From JACQXM01 sp964569425 (GTDB taxonomy: Bacteria; Planctomycetota; Phycisphaerae; UBA1845), in the NCBI GenBank assembly GCA_964569425.1, contig CAZMVD010000006.1, positions 1 through 64,000 on the forward strand: DNA of 64,000 bases, given 5' to 3'. Below are positions 17,380 to 26,978 of this stretch, one piece after another (position 1 is the stretch's first letter; every line of letters begins with the position of its first letter). A program made the translations under genes and the position numbers. Below the pieces are notes generated by a model. The model had not been told where the DNA came from. It did no database searches and saw nothing but the letters and a program-made list of their open reading frames with translations.

Positions 17380-19638
17380 ATGACCAAGGCAAGACAGAGG
17401 GGGCGGGAGAGGCAAGGGGTCGTCGGTTCAGGTGCTGCCAGGTTTCGCGTCACAACCTCCGGATTGGCCGCCGTGCTCCTGATGAGCGCACTCGTCGCCG
17501 CCGCGCCGCAGTTCATTGCAGTGGAGCGGCCGCCGGCCATCGAGTTTCCGGAAATGTTCGTCCCGGATGAATTCGTGGTGGAATTAAGCCTCAACGCACG
17601 GCGACAGGTGACCGTAGCGCAGAACGCGGATCGTCCGCGGGTCAGTATCGCCGGTTTGCAGCGTGCCCTCGACGACGCAGGCGTCGTGGGGTTCCGGCAG
17701 CAGTTCGTGGGCGCCAAACCGCAGCCGGTAGGTGGGAAGTATCCGGACTTGACCGGCTACTACACCGTCAAGATCGGCGCCGGGGTAGACCTGAAGGCGG
17801 CGATGGATACCTTTGCGCGGAACCCGCATGTCGCCCGCGTCGAGCCGATCGGGATCCACCCCATTCACGCAGAGCCCAACGATCCGTACTACCGCGACTC
17901 GCCGAATCCGAACTTCCCCTTCGACCAGTGGCATTATTTCGACCGTGGGTCGGAGGCCCACAGCATTCAGGCAGACCAGGCGTGGGACCTCAACGCGGGA
18001 AGCCCGACGGTGTATGTGGGCATTCTCGATTCGGGCGTGCGGTATTATCACTGGGATCTGGGGGGATCGAATCCGCCGGGTCCTTCAGACAACGTGACCA
18101 ACGGCAACATCTTCATCAACCTGGGTGAAATCCCTGGAAACGGCATCGACGACGACGGCAACGGCTTCGTGGATGACGTGGTGGGCTACGACTTCGTGGC
18201 GTCTGCCTCCGGCGGCGCTGGTTGTCAGTGCAGTGATTCGGACTGCGGAACTGTCGATAACGATCCGCGCGACCACAACGGCCACGGCACGCACGTAGCG
18301 GGCACCGTCGGCGCGATCACCAACAACAACGTCCTGGTGGCGGGTGTGGCCGGCGGTTTGGCCGGGGGCACGTCCACCAGCACAGCGAACGGCATCAAGA
18401 TCATTCCACTGCGAATCGGCTGGAACGCCAAGTGCTTCGGAGCAGACGGGTACGGTTTCGTCAACATGGCTTATGCCGCATCGGCCATGAACTACGTGGC
18501 CAACCTGGTGGACCAGGGGTACAAAGTGGCGTCGATCAACTGTTCATGGGGCTCGTCCAATTCGGGCGGCATCGACGCGGCGGTCAATGCGCTGTTGGCG
18601 CGCAATGTGTCCGTGATTCACGCCGCGGGCAACAGCAACTCGAGCAGCTCGGACTACTTGGGCACCAAGGCCGGGGTCATCAGTGTGGCAGCAACCACCC
18701 GCACAGGCACCGGGGCCAGCTTCACCAATCATGGATCGTGGGTGGAGGTCGCTGCTCCGGGCGTGGAAATCCTGAGCACCTATCACCACTTCCCCGATCC
18801 GGCCAACGATTACATCGCGCTTCTGGACGGAACGTCGATGGCGGCGCCGCACGTCGCGGGCATCGCTGCGCTGCTCGATTCTTGCGTTCCAAACCTCAGC
18901 GGGACGGATAAGCGCAACCTGATCATGAACAACGTTCGTCCGTACAGCGACAGCCGTAACCTCGGCACGGGCATCGCCAACGCCAAGTTGGCGCTCCAGG
19001 CCGCCGGATGTTCGTCCGCGCCGCAGTGTTCGACCAATGCCGACTGTAATGACGGGGACGCCTGCACGACGGACGTCTGCTCGAACGGACAGTGCTCCAA
19101 TACGCCCATCAATTGCAACGACGGCAACGCCTGCACGACCGATAGCTGTTCAGGCGGGGCGTGTTTCAATGATCCCATCACTTGCAATGACGGCAACGCC
19201 TGCACGACGGATAGCTGCAACTCGTCGAGCGGATGCGTGTTCACGCCGATCAACTGTGATGACGGCAGTTTGTGCACGACCGATTCGTGCAGCAACGGGG
19301 TGTGCTCGAACACGCCGATCAACTGCAACGACGGCGATCCGTGCACGAGCGATAGCTGCAATCCCAGCACCGGTTGCGTGAACACTCCGCCTGCCTGCGG
19401 CCCGTCCGACGGCTGCTGCCCGTCGGGGTGTTCTTCCGGAAGCGATCCGGACTGCGCCGCCGGACCGGTGTGCGGAAATGACATCTGTGAAATCAGCGGC
19501 GGCGAAAACTGCACCAATTGCCCGGCGGACTGCAATGGTGTTACGACTGGTCGCCCGACCAATCGGTACTGCTGCGGAACGGACGTCAATTGCAGCGATC
19601 CGCGCTGCACCGGAAACGGCAATACTTGCCAGCCGTAA
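17380..19638 (+). CDS. Secreted subtilisin-like protease (S8) with Cys-rich repeat tail
   Basis: Serine endopeptidase of 752 aa. A basic start and hydrophobic stretch (LAAVLLMSALVAAAP) form the signal peptide. Residues ~75-160 are an I9-like propeptide (GYYTVKIG, VARVEPIG). The S8 catalytic domain follows with Asp217 (GILDSGV), His302 (GHGTHVAG), the oxyanion Asn in HAAGNSNS and Ser486 (GTSMAAPHVAG), so the triad is intact. Residues ~548-670 carry about five repeats of the form CNDGNACTTDSC, similar to the Dictyostelium CTDC module, and the end is a CGNDICE..GGENC Cys-rich segment. GAAGGAG lies 8 nt before the ATG. A strong hairpin follows the gene. Confidence 0.93.
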   Translation: MTKARQRGRERQGVVGSGAARFRVTTSGLAAVLLMSALVAAAPQFIAVERPPAIEFPEMFVPDEFVVELSLNARRQVTVAQNADRPRVSIAGLQRALDDAGVVGFRQQFVGAKPQPVGGKYPDLTGYYTVKIGAGVDLKAAMDTFARNPHVARVEPIGIHPIHAEPNDPYYRDSPNPNFPFDQWHYFDRGSEAHSIQADQAWDLNAGSPTVYVGILDSGVRYYHWDLGGSNPPGPSDNVTNGNIFINLGEIPGNGIDDDGNGFVDDVVGYDFVASASGGAGCQCSDSDCGTVDNDPRDHNGHGTHVAGTVGAITNNNVLVAGVAGGLAGGTSTSTANGIKIIPLRIGWNAKCFGADGYGFVNMAYAASAMNYVANLVDQGYKVASINCSWGSSNSGGIDAAVNALLARNVSVIHAAGNSNSSSSDYLGTKAGVISVAATTRTGTGASFTNHGSWVEVAAPGVEILSTYHHFPDPANDYIALLDGTSMAAPHVAGIAALLDSCVPNLSGTDKRNLIMNNVRPYSDSRNLGTGIANAKLALQAAGCSSAPQCSTNADCNDGDACTTDVCSNGQCSNTPINCNDGNACTTDSCSGGACFNDPITCNDGNACTTDSCNSSSGCVFTPINCDDGSLCTTDSCSNGVCSNTPINCNDGDPCTSDSCNPSTGCVNTPPACGPSDGCCPSGCSSGSDPDCAAGPVCGNDICEISGGENCTNCPADCNGVTTGRPTNRYCCGTDVNCSDPRCTGNGNTCQP

Positions 19639-19690
19639 TCCGGATGGTGTGGATGTAACGTAGTTCGATCCTCCAACGCTGTTGTTCAAG

Positions 19691-19724
19691 GCAGGCCGGC
19701 GGTGAATCCTCACCGCCGGCCTGC
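19691..19724 (+). terminator. Perfect 15-bp hairpin after the protease gene
   Basis: GCAGGCCGGCGGTGA, loop ATCC, then the exact complement. It lies 52 bp after the stop. No long T-run follows, so termination strength is uncertain. Confidence 0.75.
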
Positions 19725-19863
19725 GGTGTTATCGCCCGCGTACTAAAAGCGGGAATCCCAATCGGCTCGTCGCCTTCAGTCTCGCAGCGGCAGCCCCTCC
19801 CCGCCGATCCTGGAACCGGATTGCGCTTGAATTCCGGCGGGCGACCGGCGACAATGCGCCATC

Positions 19864-20460
19864 ATGTCTCGGGCTGATTCAACTCGGGTGTCGCTTCTGC
19901 TGCGTCTGCGCGACCGCGCCGACACACTGAGCTGGTCCGAATTCCACGACCGCTACGGTGAGTTGCTCTATCGCTATGCGCGCGGCCGTGGCGCCTCCCA
20001 TGCCGACGCCGAAGACGCGGTACAGGAGGTGGAAATGTACCTGTTCAAGGCGATGGACAATTTCGAGTACGACGCGCGCAAAGGCCGTTTCCGCAGTTAC
20101 TTGCGCTCCGCAGTGATCCACGCACTCGGTCGGCGGGCATCCCGCCAGGCGCGCGAGCCGGCCGGGTACGACCCGGCCACGCTGGGCGAGCTGGCCGAAA
20201 GCCAACAGGCGCCTGAGGACGCCCAGTGGGAGCGCGAGTGGCAGCTTCACCGATTGCGCTGGGCCCTGCGGTCAGTCGCCGGAGAGTTTGAAGAGAAGAC
20301 CCTTCAGGCGTTTGAATTGCACGTTCTGGGTGGGTTATCGGTGGATGAAACGGCTGACCAGCTTGCAATGGGTAAAGCCAGTGTATATCAGGCAAAGTCA
20401 CGCCTGCTGAAGCGAGTGCGAGAGCGGCTGGAGGCCCTGGATCCGGATGCGGATATCTGA
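19864..20460 (+). CDS. ECF-type RNA polymerase sigma factor
   Basis: A 198-aa cytoplasmic regulator that would direct RNA polymerase to a specific promoter set. Region 2 is seen in YRYARGRGASHADAEDAVQE and the following FEYDARKGRFRSYLRSAVIH. Region 4 is seen in FELHVLGGLSVDETADQLAM followed by GKASVYQAKSRLLKRVRERL, a helix-turn-helix. It resembles the ECF groups that in Planctomycetota sit beside Ser/Thr kinases. ATG 19864 has no strong ribosome binding site. The kinase gene starts 236 bp downstream on the same strand, and no anti-sigma gene is adjacent, so control through the kinase is a reasonable inference. Confidence 0.9.
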   Translation: MSRADSTRVSLLLRLRDRADTLSWSEFHDRYGELLYRYARGRGASHADAEDAVQEVEMYLFKAMDNFEYDARKGRFRSYLRSAVIHALGRRASRQAREPAGYDPATLGELAESQQAPEDAQWEREWQLHRLRWALRSVAGEFEEKTLQAFELHVLGGLSVDETADQLAMGKASVYQAKSRLLKRVRERLEALDPDADI

Positions 20461-20696
20461 GTTGGGAGCCGACCCGAACCGCCCGCCGACCCGCAACGTG
20501 GGTGTTTGTTGCATGATCAGTTAGATCCGCATGTGGTGTCAAGTTGGGCAGCACGACGTCTATCTTCCTTCTGAAGTAGTGCTGTGTCAGGGGGCGACTT
20601 CAAGGTACATACCGCGCCGGGGTGCCCGGTCCGCCCCGCGTGTGAACGGAATGCCGTACCCAAAGGCAACCCCGATGCCGTTCCCGCGTTACCTGA

Positions 20697-23555
20697 ATGG
20701 AATGTCACACTGTGTCACCTGAACCCCTGATCGAAGGAAACGACGACCCGCTGGTGGCGGAGTTGCGCGCCGCCTTCGGGTTTGGGACTCGCGGGCTGGG
20801 GCCGGAGGGCTCCCAGACGGATGGCGCGTCCAGCCGGTTATCGCCCTTCGGAACCGCCGCGCCGGAGCTATCCGCCCTGGCGCCGGCAAGCCGGCTCGGC
20901 GACTTTGAGATTCTTGGCGAGATCGGTCGCGGCGGCATGGGGGTCGTGTACCGGGCTCGGCAGGTGTCGCTGGATCGCCTCGTCGCGTTGAAGGTCCTGC
21001 CCGCGTCGCGGCAGCGACATGGCGCCTCCCTGGAACGTTTCCTGCGCGAAGCCCGCGCAGCGGCAAGGCTCAACCACGAAAACGTCGTACCCGTGTACTC
21101 CCACGGCGAGTGCGACGGATTCTATTACTACGCCATGAAGCTGGTCGAAGGCGTAACGCTCGACCTGGCGATCCGCTCCCACCCGGAACTGCTCAGTGCC
21201 ACACATGCGTCATCGGCAGCGGCACGCCGCTTCAGCCGAACGAGGCCGGTGACAAAATCACTCACCGTTTCCGTGCCCGGGGCCGCCACCCCGCCCGCGC
21301 CCCACCCCGCCACCGCGGCGCCGGATGGGGAAGCCACCGTCACCTGCGACCACACCGCGCAAGACTACCGCCACATGGCGAACCTCCTCATCGGCGTCGC
21401 CGAAGGATTGGCCCACGCCCATGCCAACGGCGTCGTGCATCGTGATATCAAGCCTCACAACCTGATCCTCGGGCACGAACAGCGTCTCTACATCACCGAT
21501 TTCGGACTTGCCTACCTGGTCAGCGAACCGCACGTCACCGTAAGCGGCGAAGTCATGGGCACCCCTGCCTATTTGTCGCCCGAACAGGTGCGCGGCCATA
21601 TCCGCGAAATCGACCACCGCACCGACATCTACTCGCTCGGCGTCACGCTCTACGAAATGCTCACCAACACGCGACCCTTTCAGGGAGAAACGCGCGACCA
21701 GGTGCTGCACTCCATCAGCGCCAAGGACCCCGCACCGCCGCGGCGGCGAAACCCGCGCGTGCCCGTCGATCTCGAAACCATCTGCCTGCGCGCCATCGAA
21801 AAAGACCCCGCCCGCCGCTACCCCGGCGCGGCCGACTTCGCCGAAGACCTGCGGCGCTTCGTCGACGGACGCCCCATCCTAAGCCGCCGCGCCGGACCGA
21901 TGGAACGCGCCGTCAAGTTTGCCCGGCGCAATCGTGCCGCTTCCACAGCCCTGGTGGCCGCAGTCATCATCGCCGCGGTGACCTCCGGATGGGGGCTCAC
22001 GGCCTGGGCCGCCAAACGCGCGGAGGGGCAGCGCCTGGTACGAAAGGCGTACGAGCAACTGGTATACAACGACTATCGCCGGCCGGAGCGCATCGCCGCC
22101 GAGTTGCGGACCGCGGAAGAATTGAAAGCGCCGGCTACCGCGATGCACTTCGTCCGCGCGCTGGTCGCCATGGGTGAATCCAACGTAGAAAAAACGCACG
22201 CCGAACTGGCGCCCGTGCTCGCAGAAGATCCCGGTAATCGACAGGCGTTATACGTCCTGGCGTGGGCGCGGTGGCGGGCGGGCGATCCGGAAGGGTCGCG
22301 TGAGGCGTTCGCACAGGCCGAGGCGCTCGGCGGGGCGCAAGGCCCCGAAGAGTATTTCTTCCGCGGACTGGCCGCCCACTTTAATGATCCGCCGCTGGCC
22401 ATGGAATCCTATCGCCGCGCCAACCTGCTCCGCGCCCTCAACCACCAGTTCTTCCCGCAGGCCATGCTGCACCTGGCCCGTGCGCAAAATCAGCAAATGT
22501 ACGCCCGACGCACCGCCGATTCATTCGCCGAAACCGAATCCAGCCTGCGCACGCTCATCACCAACCAGTATTACGAGGCCTATCCCTATTATCTGCTCTC
22601 CATCGCCCATCGCCTCCGCGCCGAAGTGTACGAAAACAGCGCCGGAACGCGCGGCGCTTCGGATTCGCAGAACCATTTCGACGAAGCACTCCGCTGGGCC
22701 CGTGCCGGGCAGCAGGTCGATCCGGCAGACGATCGACCGGTCACCGCGGAAGCCGAATGCCTGGAACGGCTGGGCCGCTTCGACGAAGCACTGGCCGCGC
22801 GGAACCGCGCCATCGCCCTGGCCGACACCGCGCAAAAACGCTGCGAAGGTCTGCACTTCCGCTGGCGGCTGCATTACTGGCTGGGCGACTTCCCCGCCGC
22901 GCTGCAGGATATCGAGGCGCATTCCGCATGTATGCCCGATAATCTCTTCTACCGCCATGTGTATCCCGCGCTCGTCGCGGCGGAAATGGGTGACATGGCC
23001 ACGGCACAACAACACGCCGCGGCGCTCGCCGGTGCCCCCGACGCCGCGCACAGCCCCACCGCGTTGTTCACCATGCCGCGAACGATTCTCGCCGCCGGCG
23101 TGTGGCGGCTGCTGGGCCGGCCTGCGGAGGCGGCAGAATTGCTGGCGGCGTCCGATCCCGCCGGTTCCGAGAACAACGCGGAATCAACCGCCTGGTTGCG
23201 TGCGCTGTGGAGCTATTCTGCGGATCGAATGACCTTGGACGAGTTGGAGGCGATCGCCGCGGAATCTCCCCGGCCCTGGAAACTGATGGGAGAAGCCTGG
23301 TTTCACGCAGGCTTGAAATCGCTGGCGGCGGGCGATCGCGCGGCGGCGACCGCCGCCCTGCAACAGTCCTATCAGTCCTTCGATAGTGCCTTGGATTTCT
23401 CGTTTCATTCTCGTATACTGTTGGTCAAACTGGCCGCGGATCCGCAATGGCCAATGTGGATTCCTCCCGTGCCACCCACGGAGCAGTTGCCTGTCCGGCT
23501 CCCGGTGCACAGCGGCAACGCGCCTGACCTGTCGTCCGCAGAAGGGGAAGAATAA
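20697..23555 (+). CDS. Membrane Ser/Thr protein kinase with TPR-rich C-terminus
   Basis: The 952-aa kinase has a ~65-residue N-terminal extension, then a Hanks-type domain: glycine loop GRGGMGVVY (residues 76-84), Lys99 in VALKV, catalytic Asp250 in HRDIKPHN, DFG Asp268 and GTPAYLSPEQ. All catalytic residues are present. A proline- and alanine-rich insert (~residues 180-220) interrupts the lobe before the catalytic loop. One membrane helix follows at ~416-438 (STALVAAVIIAAVTSGWG), then ~500 helical residues with TPR-type hairpins, probably outside the membrane. ATG 20697 lacks a clear ribosome binding site; GTG 20712 is an alternative. The ECF sigma gene upstream suggests one signalling unit. 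Confidence 0.92.
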   Translation: MECHTVSPEPLIEGNDDPLVAELRAAFGFGTRGLGPEGSQTDGASSRLSPFGTAAPELSALAPASRLGDFEILGEIGRGGMGVVYRARQVSLDRLVALKVLPASRQRHGASLERFLREARAAARLNHENVVPVYSHGECDGFYYYAMKLVEGVTLDLAIRSHPELLSATHASSAAARRFSRTRPVTKSLTVSVPGAATPPAPHPATAAPDGEATVTCDHTAQDYRHMANLLIGVAEGLAHAHANGVVHRDIKPHNLILGHEQRLYITDFGLAYLVSEPHVTVSGEVMGTPAYLSPEQVRGHIREIDHRTDIYSLGVTLYEMLTNTRPFQGETRDQVLHSISAKDPAPPRRRNPRVPVDLETICLRAIEKDPARRYPGAADFAEDLRRFVDGRPILSRRAGPMERAVKFARRNRAASTALVAAVIIAAVTSGWGLTAWAAKRAEGQRLVRKAYEQLVYNDYRRPERIAAELRTAEELKAPATAMHFVRALVAMGESNVEKTHAELAPVLAEDPGNRQALYVLAWARWRAGDPEGSREAFAQAEALGGAQGPEEYFFRGLAAHFNDPPLAMESYRRANLLRALNHQFFPQAMLHLARAQNQQMYARRTADSFAETESSLRTLITNQYYEAYPYYLLSIAHRLRAEVYENSAGTRGASDSQNHFDEALRWARAGQQVDPADDRPVTAEAECLERLGRFDEALAARNRAIALADTAQKRCEGLHFRWRLHYWLGDFPAALQDIEAHSACMPDNLFYRHVYPALVAAEMGDMATAQQHAAALAGAPDAAHSPTALFTMPRTILAAGVWRLLGRPAEAAELLAASDPAGSENNAESTAWLRALWSYSADRMTLDELEAIAAESPRPWKLMGEAWFHAGLKSLAAGDRAAATAALQQSYQSFDSALDFSFHSRILLVKLAADPQWPMWIPPVPPTEQLPVRLPVHSGNAPDLSSAEGEE

Positions 23556-23556
23556 C

Positions 23557-25005
23557 ATGACCGTTCTCGTCGTTGCCTTTCGGGCTCGTTTTGCACTGGT
23601 CTTGGCCGGCGTCTTGTTGGGCGTGGCCGCCGTTACGACCTGGCTGCCGCGGGCCGCCGCCGCGCCCCCGGTAGCGCCGATCCCCACGCCCTTCTATTCC
23701 TTCGATGGCCAATCGCCCAAGGTTATGTCGGGTTCGTTCACCGCCGCGGATATCCTGCAACTCGGCCAGCCCGATCCAACGGTCGTGGTCGCGGGCACCG
23801 CCCTGGGCTTTACCTCACCCAACGACGAACTTGACGGCCTCTCCGCCGCCAACCAGGACCTCGGGTTGACCACCTCCTTTGTAATCATGTTCTCGGTCGA
23901 TCGCGGCACCCAGGGAAATGTCGCACCCGAGCCATCGAATGTCGCCGCCGCCGTCCCCTACAACGTGCAGGACCAGGCGGCCAAGGGCCAGGCAGCGGGC
24001 GACCTGTTCATGTCCGCGGCATTGTTCGATCGCGCCGGCATTATTCCCAACCAACTCGCCGCAGTGCTGCAGAACAACGTGCTGGCCATCAACAACTACG
24101 ACGAAGGCGGCACCGACTACGCCGCCAATCCCGAAACCAGCGCCGCACAGTCCTCCACCGATCCCCAGGACAACGTCACATCCAGCACCCCCCTGCCCAT
24201 CGCATTGGGGCGCGCGGCCGGCGGAGTGGTCCGGGTTTACTATTCCGCCACGGCGGCTTCGCCCTCGTTATTGAGCCTCAGTGCGCCCCAAATGCCCAGC
24301 GGCGCGAACATCTTCTTCCACCCCGACCCCACCGATCCCGTGCTGATGCCCACGATCTTCGCCAGTTTCCAGCAACTGGGGCTGCTCCCGCAGGACGACA
24401 TCAACGCCATGATCGTCATCGACGCCAACAACAATGGCCAGTTCGACGGCAATGACCAGGTCATCTACTCGCTCGCGGGCGAATCTCCCTCGCTGGAGAT
24501 GATCCCCGGAACCAACCCCATTACCGGCCGAACCGATCTGTTCAGCTCCTCACCCGGAATGGGGGCGCGGCTGTATGCTTCCGGTGCGGACCTCGGCCTC
24601 GGCGCCATGTCCGACAACATCGACGCACTGATGTTCCTGCCCTGTAACAATGCCGCCCAATGCGCGGCGCAGCACGGCATCCGCTCCCCGAAAGGCGACT
24701 TCAACGACGACGGACAGGTGGACGCAACCGATTTTGAGGACCTCGAGCAGTGCTACACCGGCCCGGGCATTGCCTACGGTCCGGGCTGCGAAAAGGGCGA
24801 CTTCGACGGCGACGGAGATATCGATTGTGCCGACTGGCTTCAATTCCGCGATGCCTGGACCGCCGGTCCGCCGCTGCCGGATCTGGCGCAGTGCCCCAAC
24901 AACGTGCCCGCCGCCTCCCAATGGGGCCTGCTGACCCTCGCGCTGCTGATGCTGGCAGCAGGATCAGCCATGCTCCGCCGGCGCCTTTCGCGCCCGGCCG
25001 CTTGA
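23557..25005 (+). CDS. Secreted protein with dockerin-like repeats and IPTL-CTERM-type anchor
   Basis: A 482-aa exported protein. The signal peptide ends near RAAAAPP. The body of ~350 residues is of unknown fold. Near the C-terminus are two EF-hand/dockerin-like loops (GDFNDDGQVDATDFEDLEQC and GDFDGDGDIDCADWLQF) that would bind calcium. The final ~35 residues, VPAASQWG plus a hydrophobic helix plus RRRLSRP, match the IPTL-CTERM type of sorting signal, implying processing by an exosortase-like enzyme not seen in this window. GAAGGGGAAG precedes the ATG, which lies one base after the kinase stop, so the two are co-transcribed. Confidence 0.85.
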   Translation: MTVLVVAFRARFALVLAGVLLGVAAVTTWLPRAAAAPPVAPIPTPFYSFDGQSPKVMSGSFTAADILQLGQPDPTVVVAGTALGFTSPNDELDGLSAANQDLGLTTSFVIMFSVDRGTQGNVAPEPSNVAAAVPYNVQDQAAKGQAAGDLFMSAALFDRAGIIPNQLAAVLQNNVLAINNYDEGGTDYAANPETSAAQSSTDPQDNVTSSTPLPIALGRAAGGVVRVYYSATAASPSLLSLSAPQMPSGANIFFHPDPTDPVLMPTIFASFQQLGLLPQDDINAMIVIDANNNGQFDGNDQVIYSLAGESPSLEMIPGTNPITGRTDLFSSSPGMGARLYASGADLGLGAMSDNIDALMFLPCNNAAQCAAQHGIRSPKGDFNDDGQVDATDFEDLEQCYTGPGIAYGPGCEKGDFDGDGDIDCADWLQFRDAWTAGPPLPDLAQCPNNVPAASQWGLLTLALLMLAAGSAMLRRRLSRPAA

Positions 25006-25020
25006 TCCGCTCCGCGGAAC

Positions 25021-26073
25021 ATGCGATTTTTCGGTCGAATGTCCGAGGCGTTGCGAAAGCTGGTCAATCTTGGAATCGGTTCAGCTTTCATGTTCCGCCG
25101 CGTGACTGTTGGATTCGAACGCGCTCTATGCTTGGGCGCTGCTTGCGCCATTTCCCTGACCATTCCCTGCCCGGCCGGTGAACCCGGCCCGCCGGTTTCC
25201 CCGTGTGCGTTTGACCACACGCACGAGGAATACGTCGTCAACGCCAAGGCCATGGTGGACGCCGGCGCGGACCTGGGCGAAATGCTTGATACGCTGGCGT
25301 GCATCGGAAGGACAAAGAAGCAGACGGGTTATTGGGTAGACCCACAAAGCGCCGCCTTTGGCGCCTGGTTCGCGCTCGCACCCTCCGACGAAGTGCGGCG
25401 GCGGCGGTTGCTGGCGATTGTCGAAGACCCCGAAACGACTTATGGCTTCTTCATGCAGGCGACCGAGCTGCTGCTCTATGTCGCGGATGAACACGCCAGA
25501 AACGTACTGCTCGCGCAGTTTCAACAGTCGTGGCCCGTGGACCAGTTTGCGCCGTCGAATCCGCGATGGCGCGCATGCCTCACCTTTTTTCTGGAGGATG
25601 ACGACCCAAGGATCACTCCGTTAATAGAGAAGTTCATCGCGTATCACGAACCGAGCCATCCCATGCGCGGGCACTTCGAATCGTACTTGAGGGACCTGCG
25701 AATGGGGAATAGCAAAGAAGACTTGCTCGGGGAGATTGAATCGTGCAGAAAGGGCGGCGCTCGCCCGTGGGCCATTCGGCGGGCGCTGCGCCTGACGGAC
25801 GACGCCGAGGAAGTGCGCGCGGCCGTTCGGCGTTGGATGGCGGAAGAGGTGCAGATCAACGGCAGCTTCTTGACCATCGCAGACGTGTTCGCATTCACCG
25901 AACAACTCAGATTGTTCGATGAGAATGAGGAGGGGCTTGTGGCCAAATGCCGCGAGTTCTTGCGCATCTCCGAGCGAATGGGGTGTCGAGCCGGCCCAGA
26001 GTCAACCGTGCCATGGGCGGACGAGATCATCCGGACGAAGCGCGCAGCGTATTATGGTACAACGTCGAAGTAG
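25021..26073 (+). CDS. Hypothetical exported protein
   Basis: Unrecognised 350-aa protein. A hydrophobic segment (ALCLGAACAISLTIPCPAG) indicates export. If translation starts at ATG 25090 this would be a conventional signal peptide, whereas ATG 25021 leaves a long N-region; neither has a good ribosome binding site. The mature part appears helical, with charged repeats such as SDEVRRRRLLAIVEDPETTYG and PLIEKFIAYHEP, reminiscent of HEAT-like helices. It follows the IPTL-CTERM gene by 15 bp and may share its transcript. Base composition is less GC-rich than in neighbours. Function unknown. Confidence 0.65.
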   Translation: MRFFGRMSEALRKLVNLGIGSAFMFRRVTVGFERALCLGAACAISLTIPCPAGEPGPPVSPCAFDHTHEEYVVNAKAMVDAGADLGEMLDTLACIGRTKKQTGYWVDPQSAAFGAWFALAPSDEVRRRRLLAIVEDPETTYGFFMQATELLLYVADEHARNVLLAQFQQSWPVDQFAPSNPRWRACLTFFLEDDDPRITPLIEKFIAYHEPSHPMRGHFESYLRDLRMGNSKEDLLGEIESCRKGGARPWAIRRALRLTDDAEEVRAAVRRWMAEEVQINGSFLTIADVFAFTEQLRLFDENEEGLVAKCREFLRISERMGCRAGPESTVPWADEIIRTKRAAYYGTTSK

Positions 26074-26137
26074 GACCACCGGCCGAATGCGGCACTCGCC
26101 GGACTTGTCGGCCCGCCTGAGTATCGGCGGCTCTGCC

Positions 26138-26428
26138 TCAGCATGGATTGTGGTGGCGACCGCGGGCGCGGAATCGCCAATCGATGCGTCGGCAGCGCTT
26201 GTTGCGGTCCACGCCCCAGTTCACGACGCGCGATCGTAATCCCGTCTCGTCATCCACCCTGGCTCCCAACGCCTGTTCTTCCAATACGTTCGGTGCGCAA
26301 TCGGCCATGTTCAGCCAGCTTCCGTGCTTGGGCGCATGAGTCACTTCGATCCGTTGGATGAGCCGCCGCGCTTCGGCCGACTCGAACGCCTCAAATGGCG
26401 TCGCGAACAGTCGTTGGCTGTACTCCAA
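26138..26428 (-). pseudogene. IS630-family transposase remnant
   Basis: The 96-codon frame matches the C-terminal part of IS630-type DDE transposases: ARRLIQRIEVTHAPKHGSWL, then NMADCAPNVLEEQAL, DDETGLRSRVVNW and RRIDWRF. The catalytic N-terminal two thirds are missing, and the sequence after IDWRF no longer matches the family, so it is a dead fragment. No terminal inverted repeats were found. Confidence 0.8.
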
Positions 26429-26642
26429 TTGCTGCTCCGCCAGTTACTGGACCGAAACTGAGAGGCCATTCGGCCACCGTTCCAGCGCCGATTGTCCAGC
26501 TACGTTGGTCGACCCGAAAGCACACCACTCGTTGGCCCGCCTTGTTGACACCTTGATCGATCGCGTGATCGAACTTCGGAAACGCCCGAAGACTGCGAAA
26601 GGCCGGACTTCCTTCGAACCAGGTTCGCGTTACATCCGGGGT

Positions 26643-26743
26643 GCGAACGTAACCGTCCTGTTAACCAATTCGGGTTGTTAACCGCGAGAGGCCGAGAGTT
26701 TGAGAGTTTTCCGCGGGGGCGCGAACGTAACCGTCACGGTTAC
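26643..26743. repeat. Direct repeat GCGAACGTAACCGTC with palindrome
   Basis: The 15-mer occurs at 26643-26657 and 26721-26735. The second copy continues into a perfect palindrome, GTAACCGT-C-ACGGTTAC (26727-26743). The first copy is followed by an inverted GTTAACC...GGGTTGTTAAC pair. Confidence 0.6.
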
Positions 26744-26870
26744 AACCGGGGTGGCGAATGTCGGGTTGCAAACAGAGAGCGCGGGCGATCGGCGGTACGG
26801 CCGTAACGTGCCGTGGCTGCGCGACTTACGGCGCGCCGACGAAAACCACGAAACCCCCCTGAGCCGCTAA

Positions 26871-26898
26871 CCAACAAGCCACCGAAGTTCTCGGTGGC
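26871..26898 (-). terminator. Rho-independent terminator of tRNA-Asn
   Basis: On the minus strand GCCACCGA, a 5-nt loop, and TCGGTGGC are followed by TTGTTGG, starting 8 nt after the tRNA 3' end. Confidence 0.75.
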
Positions 26899-26906
26899 CC
26901 GTCGAT

Positions 26907-26978
26907 CTCCCCGACTAGGATTCGAACCTAGAACCTAGCGGTTAACAGCCGCTCGCTCTACCATTGAGCTATCGGGGA
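26907..26978 (-). tRNA. tRNA-Asn (anticodon GTT)
   Basis: The minus-strand sequence folds as a full cloverleaf of 72 nt: acceptor arms TCCCCGA and TCGGGGA pair perfectly, anticodon stem AGCGG/CCGCT encloses loop CTGTTAA with anticodon GTT, and the T arm contains GGTTCGAATC. The discriminator is G and CCA is not encoded. It delivers asparagine to AAC/AAU codons. Confidence 0.95.

Larger units (their letters stand above)
26429..26906. other. Gene-poor region with short repeats
   Basis: Between the transposase remnant and tRNA-Asn I see no gene. It contains the repeated GCGAACGTAACCGTC motif described separately and the tRNA terminator. Confidence 0.6.

Noticed and set aside
17208..17570. 120-codon frame at the start of the protease gene
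   Set aside because: Out of frame with the protease and lacking any homology.
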